A stretch of DNA of 64,000 nucleotides from Oscarella lobularis (lineage: Eukaryota > Porifera > Homoscleromorpha > Homosclerophorida > Oscarellidae): contig NC_089177.1 in NCBI RefSeq assembly GCF_947507565.1, positions 1,114,648 to 1,178,647 of the forward strand. The letters are read 5' to 3'. The translations under genes and the position numbers were made by a program. Position 1 is the stretch's first letter. The number at the start of each line of letters is the position of its first letter. The notes beneath the pieces were generated by a model, which saw only the letters and a list, made by a program, of their open reading frames with translations, was not told the origin of the DNA and ran no database searches. Below, one piece after another: positions 45,075 to 56,217 of this stretch.

Positions 45075-47171
45075 ATGGCCGCCGCCCCCACCGGCAGTAG
45101 CAGCTGCAGCGAAGACAAAGAAGTCGAACAGCTCATCGAACAATTGAGTCGCAGTCCGTCGAAAGAGCCATCGTCGCCGAGAAAAATCGAAGCGAAGAAC
45201 GGTTTTCTGCCGCCAGGTTCGCCTAGCAAGCGAGGACCGCCCTCGAAGTGCAGCAAAGCTCGACCGTACAAAGGAAAGCTGTTCAAGGATCGCAAATCGC
45301 GAAGCGGAATGCGAGGAGAGCCGAAGAAAGGTAGGTGTGCATGCACGAGCGATCTTTTTCGGACAAGCGCGATCGCGCAAAAACTCGAGAACGATCCATT
45401 GTGTTAGTTGGCGAGAGACTGGCAGCCAGCCAGAGGGGGCGTAGCGAGGGATTGACGTCATGGGTCGCGTGACGCTTTTTGAATGATGAACACCGATTCT
45501 CGTTCGCAGGCGGCGCTGGAGGCAAGGGGACGTGGGGAAAGGCGACGGAATCGTACGAGGACGCCAGCCCGGCGAAGGACTCGCGCGATCCGAATTACGA
45601 TTCGGACGACGTAAGAAAAACCTTTTTTTTGTCATCACGCCGAACGAAGAAAAAAAATGTAAATTTTTTTTTAAAAAAAGGATCCATACGTTATGGATAC
45701 AATTGAACCGGAATTGACCGAAGCCCAACTGGAAAAATACGTGGAACCGATTGTGAAAGTGAGGATGTGTTGTCTATTGGAAAAAATGCATTGTGCTCTA
45801 ATTAGACGTTTCACTTCCCCGCCTTCCCCTAGGAGTATTATGACCACGGGGATATATACGAAGTGGCCGAGTCCCTTAGAGAACTCAATATCAGGTCGCA
45901 TCGATACGAAGTACCCCGTGTCGCTGTCTCCATAGCAATGGAGCACAAGGTTGGAGAAACCCGTTCTTGGGATTTTTTATCAATGTTATCTAGGCTGATC
46001 ATCGCGAACTTACGTCCAGGATGCTCTCCGATCTCTTTGGGGAATACATTGGTGCTGATGAGATGATGAAAGGTTATTTGTGTTTTCTCGAAAGGATAAT
46101 ATTTATGTGGCGCGCTCTTCGTTTAGGATTCGATTGCTTGGTTTCTAATTTGGAGGATCTGGTTTTGGACACACCAGATGCAGTAGAGGTAAGTGAAAGC
46201 GCCGATGGGCGTCTCGATAAGGTGTTTAGAGTACTGGGGCTCAAAATTGAGGACTAAGAGGTGTCTCGTATCTGTTACTTTCTGAATCATCCTCAATGCC
46301 TAAGTCAAATTTCAAAGTTTCGACTCTTTCTTTTAGGTTTTGGGGTCTTTTATTGCTCGCGCTGTCGCAGACGATTGCCTTCCGCCCGTCTATGTAACCA
46401 ACCACAAGACCGGATCCGAGCTGGCCAAGTGCTTCCTTTCCTACGTTTAGCTTCCATTGCCAAGCGATTTGTTTTCTTTCTCCAGGAGTGCCTTTAAGCA
46501 TGCCAACATTCTGCTCAAAAAGAGTCACGGCATGATGAGGCTCGATAACGTTTGGGGCGTCGGCGGCGGTCGCCGACCCGTCAAAGTTCTCGTGAATCGA
46601 GTACGCATTCACCCTTCCCTTACTACGTACGCACGAGAGAAATTTGATTTTTCTCAGATTAAGCTTCTGCTCGAGGAGTTCCTGTCGTCAGCTGACCTCA
46701 AGGAAGCCGAAAGGTGTCTTCTCGACTTGGACGTGCCTCACTTTCATCACGAGCTCGTCTACGAGGCCGTTGTTCTCGTTCTCGAACGCGGCACGAAAGC
46801 GTGCGCCGAGAAGATGATACGACTTCTCAAGTTTTTCACCGACAGCAACGTCGTCACGCCGGGCCAAATGAAAAGCGTAAGTTCGTCAGTCGAATCATTT
46901 GAATAGGATAAACAAATCGCTGGTGGTCCGCCTCCCGTAGGGATTTTTGCGCGTTTTTGGCGATTTATCGGACATCTGTCTCGACGTGCCCAATGCCCAG
47001 CACGTTCTCGAGCAGTTCGTCATCGCCTGCTTCGACGCCGGCTTCATGTCGCGGGAGATTTCCGCCGCTATACCGTCGCGCGGTCGAAAGCGTTTCGTGA
47101 GCGAAGGCGACGGCGGCGCTTTCAAATCTCCGAACGATTTGAATTGGAGGCTCTCTTCGAGCGTCTCCTGA
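45075..47171 (+). CDS. PDCD4: Programmed cell death protein 4 (two MA3 domains)
   Basis: About nine plus-strand exons. The N-terminal part is Ser/Pro-rich and basic (SRSPSKEPSSPRK, KDRKSRSG), followed by GGAGGKGTWGK and an acidic YDSDDDPYV segment, as in animal PDCD4. The first MA3 domain covers YYDHGDIYEVAESLREL through ADHRELTSRMLSDLFGEY and GFDCLVSNLEDLVLDTP. The second covers KLLLEEFLSSADLKEAERCL through HFHHELVYEAVVLVLE, ending near LDVPNAQHVLEQFV. MA3 domains bind eIF4A and block its helicase, so the protein should repress cap-dependent translation. The Ser-rich start of the family is a site of S6K/beta-TrCP control in mammals; whether that holds here is not visible. The stop is at 47171. 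Confidence 0.92.
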
Positions 47172-47672
47172 TCGGGAAGCGCTCTTGATTCAGACTTTTG
47201 ACTCCTCTCTTTCTCTCGTTTGGTTGCTTTTGTGTTGAGCGATGGGGGTATCGTCTCGCGGAAGCTAAGTGTTTTACGTTTACGTTAGGAGAGCGTCTCC
47301 TAACACAGGAGCTGATTTACTCTGTAGGTGGATTATTAAAAATAAGGATGTGAGTCTAATTGATGGCGAGGCTATTTGTGGGTGATGGGAACAGGTATGC
47401 TCTTGTGTATAACCAGGTTGGTTTTATATGCAAGAGGAAGCTCGATTGTGAAGTGTTATGCAGTGGAGTCCGCAGCTCGGTCGATGTCACCTGCGCTCTG
47501 TTTCTTTGGCGGTTTCGCGTTGACGTCACTGTGACGCACGTACCGACGTACTCACTTCCGCTTCCGCTTGAACTATAAGAACTGGACCCGCGGAGCGGAT
47601 GCGAGCAGATCACTGTCAGTCCTTGGGGAAAAAGCATCGGACCGAAGACAGTCGACAATAAAGGCGATCATC
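47172..47672. other. Intergenic region before LST2
   Basis: About 500 bp between the PDCD4 stop and the LST2 start on the same strand. It holds the PDCD4 3' UTR (AT-rich near 47335) and a moderately GC-rich promoter side. No further gene, repeat or clear TATA box is seen. Confidence 0.5.
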
Positions 47673-50064
47673 ATGATGACGACGATGTCGACAACGACGA
47701 GACGATCCTTTCTCAAAAGCCTACGCAAACTCTTCTCCAAACCAAAGGTATAGCGTTACGCATAGACTTAAAATTAGACAAAACGCTATTGCGCATCGAT
47801 ACACGAGCGTCAGATGGCCCAGTGCGAACCCCGCGGTCGCTTAGTGCCTACACACGTAACTACTATACACTCAGACACCACAGTACACCGGGTGGTAGCA
47901 GTTCCGAAAGGGCGCGGTCTGGTGTAAAATTGGTTACCCAAGCTACGAACTGGCGCCGACAGGAAGACGTATACCTCATGCCCAAGACCACAAGATAGGC
48001 GGCGAAGTCTTCCGCGCGACCGCAAAATCTATGACAACCCAAATGTGCATGCACAAGTCAAAATTATTTTATTTTTTTATTTAGAAATCGGATCCGCACA
48101 CGCTCGCGGCGTTTTACTACGCCGATCGCGATTTCTCGCGTCTCGTCGACGATTTGCAGCGAAGCAAGCGACGCGGCACGGCAAACATAAGCGAGACGCG
48201 CGAACTACAACGTGAAGTGCGCGCCGCCCAGCAAACGCTTATGGATCTGATCGCGCAGTGCGTGCGAGAAGCGGTGCCCGAAGGCGAACGAGCCGCGCGG
48301 GCGTTTCGCGTTAAATACCCCGACGAAATCAACTTGGATACATTGAACGGTAAGCGTTGGCGAGTCGAATCGAGTCGGATCGATCTTATGCGCTCGAATT
48401 TAGGCGGATTGTGGCACAGCGCCGAGGTGCGTTCGCTTGTCGCAGCGGAAGAGAAGTCCCGAATGAAAGGATGTCTTCTTTTAGATTCTCGCCAGCGGGC
48501 AGATTATCGTAAATCGCGAAGTCGAATCCTTGACGCTGCGCTCGTTAGCGAAGCACACGTTGGCCGCGATCGGCGTCGTACGTTGCGCCCTGCGTCGACA
48601 AAGCATCGATGACGTCACGGGGTATTCCAAAGAGGTAAATAAAGAGCGAAAAAGACAAAGGGAAACTAACGCAGGACGACTTTATCCGATCAGACTAAGG
48701 ACGTTCTCTGTTGGTTCGATCACAATTGGGCCGAATACGAATTGCAATACATCGACAGCATGTGCGCCAGTCTGAGCTCGGAACAGTACGAAAAGTTGCA
48801 GGAGTGCATCGTCTTGTTCAGCGAATCCACTCAAAGGTGAGCGCAGGAAATGGAATATCCTGGACGATGAGTCACGTTCCACTGACTGTCTACGTTATAT
48901 TTAGGGCCATCAAACTCGGTTATCTGAATCAAGACATGATCGACTATTATGATCCCATGCTCATGTTTGCCATACCGCGTCTCGCCGTCGTGTGGTGAGT
49001 CCTGCAAATTTGATTTTTTCGTCAACGTTGAAATTGTTTTTTTTTTCTCTATTCCAGTGGTCTCGTCGTCTTTCCCGACGGTCCTCTCAATTTAGATCGA
49101 AAGCTGTCCGAGATACCGATCTGCTTTCAATTTCAATTGGGTTTCCTCGCGCGAATCAGGTCAGATATAGGAGGAGGGGACATCTTCTTTTTTTTTGGTT
49201 CAACACCTACGGTTTTGCTTATCTCCAGAGAACTTCTCCGATGTCTGACGTCAGACGAGTTGACCGAATTGGAAAAGGCTCTTTGCAGTTCCGAGGGCCT
49301 CGGCACGCTCGAGCGCGACGACAAGGGCCGCCCGACGAAAGTGAAGCGAGAATCGTCGACGAGTCAAAACAACGGCGACAAGGAGTCGAAGAATCCTCGC
49401 AACGCCTTTCGCGACTCCCGCGATCTATTGCATCGACTATTCGTCGCCGTGTCTGGCGTCGCCGATCAACTGCAGACGAACAGCGCGCGAGACATGCGTC
49501 TCATATTAAAAGGCGTCTTCGCCGTCTGCGACGAGCCGGTGCCACGGCAACCGAATGACGGAGAAGCCAAGGAGGAGAAGGCGTCGCCGGGGGAGGAGAT
49601 GGAGGAAGACCTCTATGGCGACGATTGCGAAGACGAGCCGCCTCATTCTCCCAAGGAGGAGACGCTGAAACAACGAAACAAAGGTGAGAGAGACGGAGAC
49701 GGCACGACGCTTCTCCACCACGAAGTCTACGGGTTTTTTTTCGTCTCGTTCTAGCTGCCGGTAATGATGAAGTGTCTGAGAGGGCTTCCGTGCAGGAACC
49801 GCCCGTGTGGTTATCGGACGAGACGAGCGTCGGCTGCAGTGACTGTCGCGTCGCCTTCACGTTGATCAGGAGACGACACCACTGCAGGAATTGCGGAAAA
49901 GTGAGCGAGATAGAGAAAAAATGAGATTGAATGAGTAACTAAATCGTCGTTCCTTTGCTCAGATTTTCTGCGCTCCGTGTTCGAGTAACGTCGCTTCGCT
50001 GCCTCATTTCGGCTATGATCGTCCCGTTCGCGTTTGCAATCAATGCGTAAAGCGTCTTATTTAA
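47673..50064 (+). CDS. ZFYVE28: Lateral signaling target protein 2 (ZFYVE28/LST2)
   Basis: Plus-strand gene with about nine exons. Exon 1 (47673-47749) gives a short basic start ([10 protein letters not shown]); the next exon begins [20 protein letters not shown]. The N-terminal helical domain then follows the LST2 pattern: [57 protein letters not shown] and [18 protein letters not shown] second conserved block is [18 protein letters not shown]. The C-terminal FYVE zinc finger has [23 protein letters not shown] and RVCNQC, which bind PI3P on endosomes. The family dampens EGF receptor signalling by promoting endosomal degradation. The variable central part is much shorter than in vertebrates. 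The stop is at 50064. Confidence 0.92.
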
Positions 50065-50231
50065 TAATAATATTTATACGTTATATACATACAGTCATAC
50101 GTACACGCCATACAACCCCAAGCCTTTGCTTGAGAAACGCTTCTATTTTCAATCTGTAATTTATCTAACTTTTTTTCTGCCATACGTACGAAAGAACCGC
50201 TTGTAATAAATTAATTAGAAACGAGACGTCC

Positions 50232-51760
50232 TCACCTTTTTGAAGATGACGACGATGACGTTGTTGAGGATTTAGGTCTCTTTGTCTTACCCGGTCCTCC
50301 TTTGACCTTTGATTTTTTTGACTTTCCTGCAGATGGACTGCAGAGAAACGAGCCGGGCGTGCTGACGTCAGAGTCACTATGAGACGTGAATGCAACTCCC
50401 GGCGACGTGGGATCGACTTCGCTATCGGTAGCCGCACTTTCATCAGGCAACTTTCTACGAAAACAAAGTCTCAAAACCCACCACCCATCATCAAAAGTCT
50501 CTTTCACCCTTCCTGTTTTATTTCCCTGCATGCGTTCTTTGCAACGTAAAAATCTCTTTCGAGCGACTCGGCCGTTTTCTCGAGTCGGATTCCGAATTCC
50601 CACACGTTTTCATTCCAAAATTTTTGCAACGCTTCGACGCCGTCAAGCCCAATGGCTCGCAACATCTTTTCCATGCAATCCTACAGTCCAATTGGAACGA
50701 TTGCTAAGAGGGCAAAACAGAACGGATCTCACAGGATAGCCTGACGAGCCGTGAAGTCGCTCGTCGTCGCGATAGGCACCCAAGAGTTCACACATCTTCG
50801 TCAAATTGTCTCCGAGCACGTCGGTTAGAATTTCGATGCAAGAATCATGGGCAGCTGAGAGAGAGAATAGAGGTATGGAATATATATATATAGAGAGAGG
50901 GGAGGTACAGACTGTCGTAGCCAGCGTGAGCGACAGTTGCTTCAACGCCTTTCTTCATCAGTTTTCGCACAGAGGACGGGTCAACTTCTCTTTGCAAATC
51001 ACTGTGATATCACAAAGAAAGAAGTCAGATAAGGCTGGTAGTTATGACTGAAATTGTTCGATTGCGCCAGAAATTCGTGGCCGCCTTACGGACTATACAC
51101 TTGAACAAGGCCAATAATAATATGCACTACGTCCAATAATAATAATATGCGCTACAGCTAATCCAGTACATAATGACAGTTCCTTTACTATTAGACAGGT
51201 GGTCAGCGTACATGTTTTATATCTACCCTGAATGCATACTGTATGCATAATGATACCGGGCTTCGCCGCCAGCGTCTCCGTCGTCTTCATCGTCGCGTCT
51301 CATTCCCAAATGCAAAAATTCGCCGCGTGGCAATTTCCCTTTGAAAAAGCGATGCGGCGGATTGGGACATCTCTTTGGCAACAGCAAATTATCCGCAGCC
51401 CCGACGCGTTCCGTCTTCTACGTATCAATAGCACGGTAAGCAATAAAAAAAACAACTCCCTCGCCCCCCATGCAGTGGCGTATCCAAGGCCAACAAATTT
51501 GACCCTCTACATGCAATAGGTTAGTCTGCTACACTAAAAATTCCTCTAAAGCTAAGACCTAACAAATCTTATACTATACGGTATACGCCACTGCTTCCTC
51601 CTCCTCCTCCTCCTCCTCCTTGCCAATAGTTTCTGCTTGCTTTGGGCTTGGGCGACGATGTTGCGCATCAGACGAATGTGGCTTATCATCTCGACGTTGT
51701 GCAGGCACAGATTCTCTCCTCTCTTATTCAACGGATAGCAAAGCCGAGATCTAGTGCAAT
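50232..51760 (-). CDS. SUPT7L: STAGA/SAGA complex subunit SUPT7L (STAF65-gamma) homologue
   Basis: Minus-strand gene with about six exons. The exon at about 51600-51760 contains NLCLHNVEMISHIRLMRNIV, which matches the conserved helix of human SUPT7L. The exon at 51243 to about 51400 reads KRCPNPPHRF to MRRDDEDDGD and corresponds to its acidic linker. Next come KLMKKGVEATVAHAGYDS and SCIEILTDVLGDNLTKMCELL (the histone-fold, bromodomain-associated part), then SGYPDCMEKMLRAIGLDGVE and a C-terminal Ser/Lys-rich tail ending at 50232. The protein is a histone-fold subunit of a transcription coactivator in the nucleus. The first exon and start codon are uncertain, because the region upstream overlaps the WDR34 promoter and first exon on the other strand. 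Confidence 0.75.
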
Positions 51761-51981
51761 TGCTCGTAAATTCTGACGTCGTAGGCTGCGATTTTCGGCT
51801 CACTTTTCCGCGGCGGGTCGCGTTCGAGTGGACGCGGACGGTCCGGCCTTCATTCTTGGCTGGATGAAGTCGGACGGCGTCGGTTCGGGAATTTCGACTT
51901 GGGGTATCGATCTTTCGGTGGGAATTTCGCCCCACAACATCGTTCGCAGTCGGGAAACTCGTGGAGTCGTAGAGCCCGGCT

Positions 51982-54299
51982 ATGGATTTGTTTGCGGACG
52001 CGACCATCGATTCAGTTGGCTTCGATTCGTGCTGGCAGAAGCATCGGTACGCCGCCACTTGTTTGGAAATGTCGTTCGACTTAAAATTGACCGCCTCGAA
52101 GGGCCGTGAAAGAGTCGTCCGCCCAAACGAGTCAGATTATCACGAACGAGAAACAGAGTCAGACAGTCGTCCGATCGGAAATCGAAGTGCAGACGGAGGA
52201 GAAAGGCGACGGTGACGACTGGCGACGTTTCGTCGCAGCTTCGCAGAACGACTCTCAAGTGGGGGCGAACGGCCATAAAAAAAAATTTTTACCGTACTTA
52301 ATTTCTTTGTTAGGAGCTCTTGGATTTTTTAATTCGGGTTGAACCTGAAGTTTCGTTTCAATTGGAAAAGAATCTGCACAGCCGTGCATTCGACGGTAAA
52401 AATATTGTCAGACTTCACAAAATTTTGGACCCTTATGCATTATCATTGGATAGCGTTAATTAAGGGTTTGTAGCAACTAAAAAATTATTTCAGCGCGTAC
52501 ATGATCGAGATCATGAAAGTACAGGGTTTAATTAATAGTTGATTATATAGGTTATGATGTGGTTTGGTCGGATCAGTTGACAAGTGTCAGTTGCCTTCAC
52601 ACACTTAACCATTTGCCAGCAGACGAAGTAGAAAACGTGATTTGCTAATCACACTACGTATATTATGCACAACCATTTAGTTGGAATGCACTGATTTGTC
52701 GTGGAACTCGACAGGAAGCGTCGTCGGAGTAGCATATGGAAGATTTGATCGCGAGACGTCGTCTTCACACAAGGTAACTAAGTGAACAGAAGAGACCGTT
52801 TTTATAATCAAAAAGAAAACCTTTAGTCGTTCGTTTGCACTTGGAACGTCGACAGACGCGTAGTCAATTCAACGAAAGCAGACGTTTCAATTGAGCTAAA
52901 CGTAAAAGGACAGAGAGAGAGAGAGAGAATTGTCTCTAAAAGCCGTTTGGTTTTTACAGACGAGTCCCATGAGTATTGCGTTTCACCCGCACTTGCCTTC
53001 ACTCATAGCAGGCGGAACGTTAAGCGGTATTTTGGTCGAAGACAGAGGTTTAGTCCCGAGATCCAAAACGTCTCTTTAGGAGAGGTCATAGTGTGGGATA
53101 CTAGTCGCGAAGAGGAACCCGTTGTAGCATCGTCTGGCATAGGGGACGAGTCTCATAAGGAGCCCGTGTTGCAGGTAGAGTAGAGGCGCACTTTGTTATA
53201 CTCGTCACGCGCAGTTGCTTTAGATTAAGTGGATTCCTGATCCGTACACGAAGGGAGAACCAGACAAACCGAAATACTATGTAAAGGAAATGCCCTTTGA
53301 GATCTTACACGAGAAATTGCCGGGTATCTTAATTAATAGCTCGTTAGTGCCGGTAGTGACGGACGCATACTCGTATGGGACATCGTTCCGAGAGCGTCCA
53401 AACTCAAACTGGTCGACAGGTAAATAAATGGCGTACTTTCCATGGGTCACTCTCAGTGTTTTTGCATTTTCTTCTAGTTACGTCTTGTTGACGCAGAGCG
53501 TTCCGCGTCGGTTAAGAATTAGCAAAGCGAGAGGCGACACTCCAATGGGAGGTATAGTACATCTCACTCAACTCAGCAAAAAAACATCAGTCAGTCGTTT
53601 CTCTGCAAAGCAACGGCTCTAGCATTCTCACACGAGAACAGAAGCCTATTTGTCGCCGGCACGGAAGGCGGCGGCGTCTTCAAATGCTCACTGGAAGAAA
53701 ACCCCCAAGGTGAAAGAAATGCTAAGGCAACTAGTCGTTACCTGTGACCTTTTTCTTCTTTAGACGATTCGACCCTTCCCCGTTCGTCTCCCATCACCTT
53801 TTCGTTTACTCCTCACCACGGTCCCGTCTACAGCGCGAGCTGCTCTCCCTTCCATCGCAATCTTCTCCTAACGTCGGGCACGGACGCGACAATTCGTCTC
53901 TACAACATGCTCCAATCGAAACCGATTCTCACCGTCGAACCGGGTCCCGGCTACGTGTTCAAGACGCAGTGGTCGCCCGTGCGACCGCTCGTCTTCGGCG
54001 CGGCGACCAGCGACGGGCACGTTCTCGTTTGCGATCTCAAGGCGAGTCGAATAGCGCCGGTCGTCACATTGGACCACGGGAAACCCGTCTATGCGATGGA
54101 GTTCAATAATAAACGGTAATCGTTGAGGATGGATTACTGGGGAGTCGAATTTTTGACTTGCGTTTGTAGTCTCAATGTTTTGGCCAGCGGTGATGGGAAT
54201 GGCACTGTCAAAGTGTGGCAGCTCAGCGATCAATTAACGACTCAGGGTCCTAGAGAAATTCGCGAATTGGACGAACTAGCTCAATCAACGCTTGATTAA
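51982..54299 (+). CDS. DYNC2I2: Dynein-2 intermediate chain 2 (WDR34/DYNC2I2)
   Basis: Plus-strand gene with about ten exons. Exon 1 starts at 51982 ([18 protein letters not shown]); the next carries two short TQT-like light-chain-binding strings ([16 protein letters not shown] and IEVQTEEK). Then follow [20 protein letters not shown] and a WD40 propeller: [101 protein letters not shown] and [17 protein letters not shown], ending [12 protein letters not shown]. These match WDR34, a subunit of the retrograde intraflagellar-transport motor, so the organism builds cilia. Its stop is only 23 bp from the stop codon of MAK16 on the other strand. Confidence 0.92.
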
Positions 54300-54322
54300 A
54301 TTTTCTATTATCAGGTAGATAA

Positions 54323-55731
54323 CTAAAAATCTTGTGGTGCAATTTTAGCTCGTTTTTTATCGCTCTGCCGCAGGTCCTCGTATTCTATCTCTAAGCGTTT
54401 TCCTCTTGATTTTCGTTTTGACGAACTTCCCACGGCGTTGTCTTTTTCCTCCTCTTCCTCTTCCTCTTCCTCTTCCTCCTCATCGCGATCTTCCTCAATG
54501 TCGCTCAAGTCGCTCTCTTCGAAATCCTCTTCCGCCACAAATTCTATTTCCTCGTCTTCCTCAGTCTTAAAAGGAGTCTGATACAACGGCTAGACGGAAT
54601 TTGACGTCATCTACCTCGGCTTCTTCTTCTTCTTCTTCTCCTTCAGATTCAATTTCCTCCTGATCCATCACTTTATCAAAAGTTGCTTGGGGAAAATTGT
54701 AAATATCTCCATACTACAAATCTCAGGTGGTAAGTAATACCACATCCAATAGACCAAACCTACCGTTCCCTTTTTTAGTCTCTCAAGCAATTCCTTTTCT
54801 ATGGCCGTATCAATGTGAGCCGCAACGAGAGCCTTTTTCTAGAAGCATTATTCCAAAGTAAAGAAATGCGCGTTTCTGTGACAAAGGAGTGTATCACACC
54901 TCTCGCCTAGCTTCTCGTTTTTCCACTTTTCTGTTGAGAGGAACGAGCTTCTTGCTAACCACAAATAAGAAATCGAGTTGTTGATCAAAAAGAAAGGTAC
55001 GGTCTCGCTGTACTGTGATTTGAGTGTGAGTTTTCTCATTCGAATGAGATACTGCACAGCAATGGCTCAAGTAAACAACGCATTTTCCCCTCATACCAAT
55101 AGAAAACGTACCTGAGTGATTTTCGTGAATCGTTGCTTGCATTTGTGGATCAAAAATTTGGGCCAATACATCAGGTGCTCATTAATCTAACGATAAAACA
55201 GAACTACCACATGCCAATAGGAAACTCAAGCTAACGTAGATGTAATTTTTTATTGCGGGATAACCATACAAAATCAAAATTCCCTGACCAACCTGCTTCA
55301 AAGCTGTAGGATAATTCTTCGACAGCTTGACTTTCTCCCACATTTTAGCTGGAGAATGCGATCTTTCGACAGTTTTCATGTACAAATAACAAACGCCTTG
55401 ACAGTAACAGTTATTTTTTATATACAATACGGAGAGTAGCTTTGGAACCTTTGTCTTCTCTAACGGTCGCATATCGTCCGTTGGCCAGTGGGCAAGCTTG
55501 TCTTGAGCAGAGTCCCGTGACATTGTATTCATTGCGACAGAACGTCGTCGATCTCGTTCTACGGATCAAAAGAAAGTCGGACGATGAAGAAATCGGTGTG
55601 CGAAGGACGCACTCACTTGGATTTAAACGAGCAGAATCCGTATTTGATGTTTTGCCAGATGAGCTAGAAAGGAAGCTATCGAAACGTCGAAAAAGTCGTC
55701 GTTTTCGAAGAGAAACCTCGTCGTGTTGCAT
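54323..55731 (-). CDS. MAK16: Ribosome biogenesis protein MAK16
   Basis: Minus-strand gene with about eight exons for a nucleolar factor of 60S ribosome assembly. The first coding exon is only 15 nt (MQHDE, 55717-55731). The second (55617-55663) gives [16 protein letters not shown]; the third begins [20 protein letters not shown], followed by [16 protein letters not shown]. Together they form the conserved cysteine cluster. Later exons carry [65 protein letters not shown] and YGDIYNFP. The C-terminus is very acidic (a run of 12 Glu near 54450) and then basic, as in the family. The gene is head-to-head with the DAPIT-like gene. Confidence 0.92.
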
Positions 55732-55816
55732 GCTTTTATACGGGGCACGAAGATAAATCATCTCCCGGACTACCTACAGCTTCGACGCAGTTACCTTGAA
55801 CTTCCTCTCTAGGAAA
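55732..55816. promoter_or_regulatory. Bidirectional promoter between MAK16 and the DAPIT-like gene
   Basis: Only 85 bp separate the two divergent start codons. The sequence just before the plus-strand ATG ends in a pyrimidine-rich tract and tctctag, an apparent 3' splice site, so the DAPIT-like gene probably has a 5' UTR intron and its first exon may overlap the MAK16 gene. Confidence 0.5.
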
Positions 55817-56038
55817 ATGAATGAGGTTGCCGCTCCGACTATGTTTAACACCACCTCAATCAAGGGTCGCAGAAACGTAAAATTTTCACCGCCGAGCTGG
55901 CTTGAAGTTGTGGGAGTTATGTTTTGGCTTTTTTAGGTAGTGTTTGCCGTTTACTCCGGCACGTTTCTGACATTGTTCGCGGTCAAAAAACTCCTATCCG
56001 GCGGAAAGAAGACCGATTTGCCGCCCGCAGCTAAATAA
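55817..56038 (+). CDS. ATP5MK: DAPIT/USMG5-like subunit k of mitochondrial ATP synthase
   Basis: A microprotein gene of two coding exons, 55817-55876 and 55937-56038, joined in phase 0, giving 53 residues. The sequence contains MFNTTSIKGRRN, then VVFAVYSGTFLTLFAVKKLL and a short basic Pro/Ala tail (TDLPPAAK). It aligns by eye with human DAPIT (58 residues), whose pattern is F-N-S-Y-T-L-T-G-R-M-N-C-V followed by one membrane helix and a K/P/A-rich end. DAPIT sits in the inner mitochondrial membrane at the dimer interface of F1Fo ATP synthase. Both exons are far below the usual gene-length cut-off. The start is fixed by the acceptor just upstream and by the next Met being inside the conserved region. 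Confidence 0.75.
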
Positions 56039-56217
56039 ATGCGTAAATGACACTAGTTTTTATTCTTTTGTCTTCACGTTCTGTCTGTACTGCATTCTAT
56101 GCATAAAACGGTGTATGGTATGTGGCGTTTCGTTCATTTCTCGGCATTTATTGTCGAAGCTAGCGCGCGCTAGCAGCGTAAAACTACACAATTCTCGCGA
56201 ATTGAAGGCTTCCTCGA

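Noticed and set aside
51249-51437. A plus-strand frame with a signal-peptide-like start (MIPGFAASVSVVFIVAS)
   Set aside because: The minus strand here encodes a SUPT7L exon that fits the order and sequence of that gene, so the plus frame is a shadow.
51552-52058. A long minus-strand frame ending in a run of eight Arg
   Set aside because: Only its central part is supported as a SUPT7L exon. The upstream part covers WDR34 exon 1 and its promoter, and the Arg run comes from a tcctcc repeat near the exon end.
54430-54480. Simple repeat as an independent feature (cctcttcctcttcctc)
   Set aside because: It encodes the expected acidic tail of MAK16 and is part of that coding exon.
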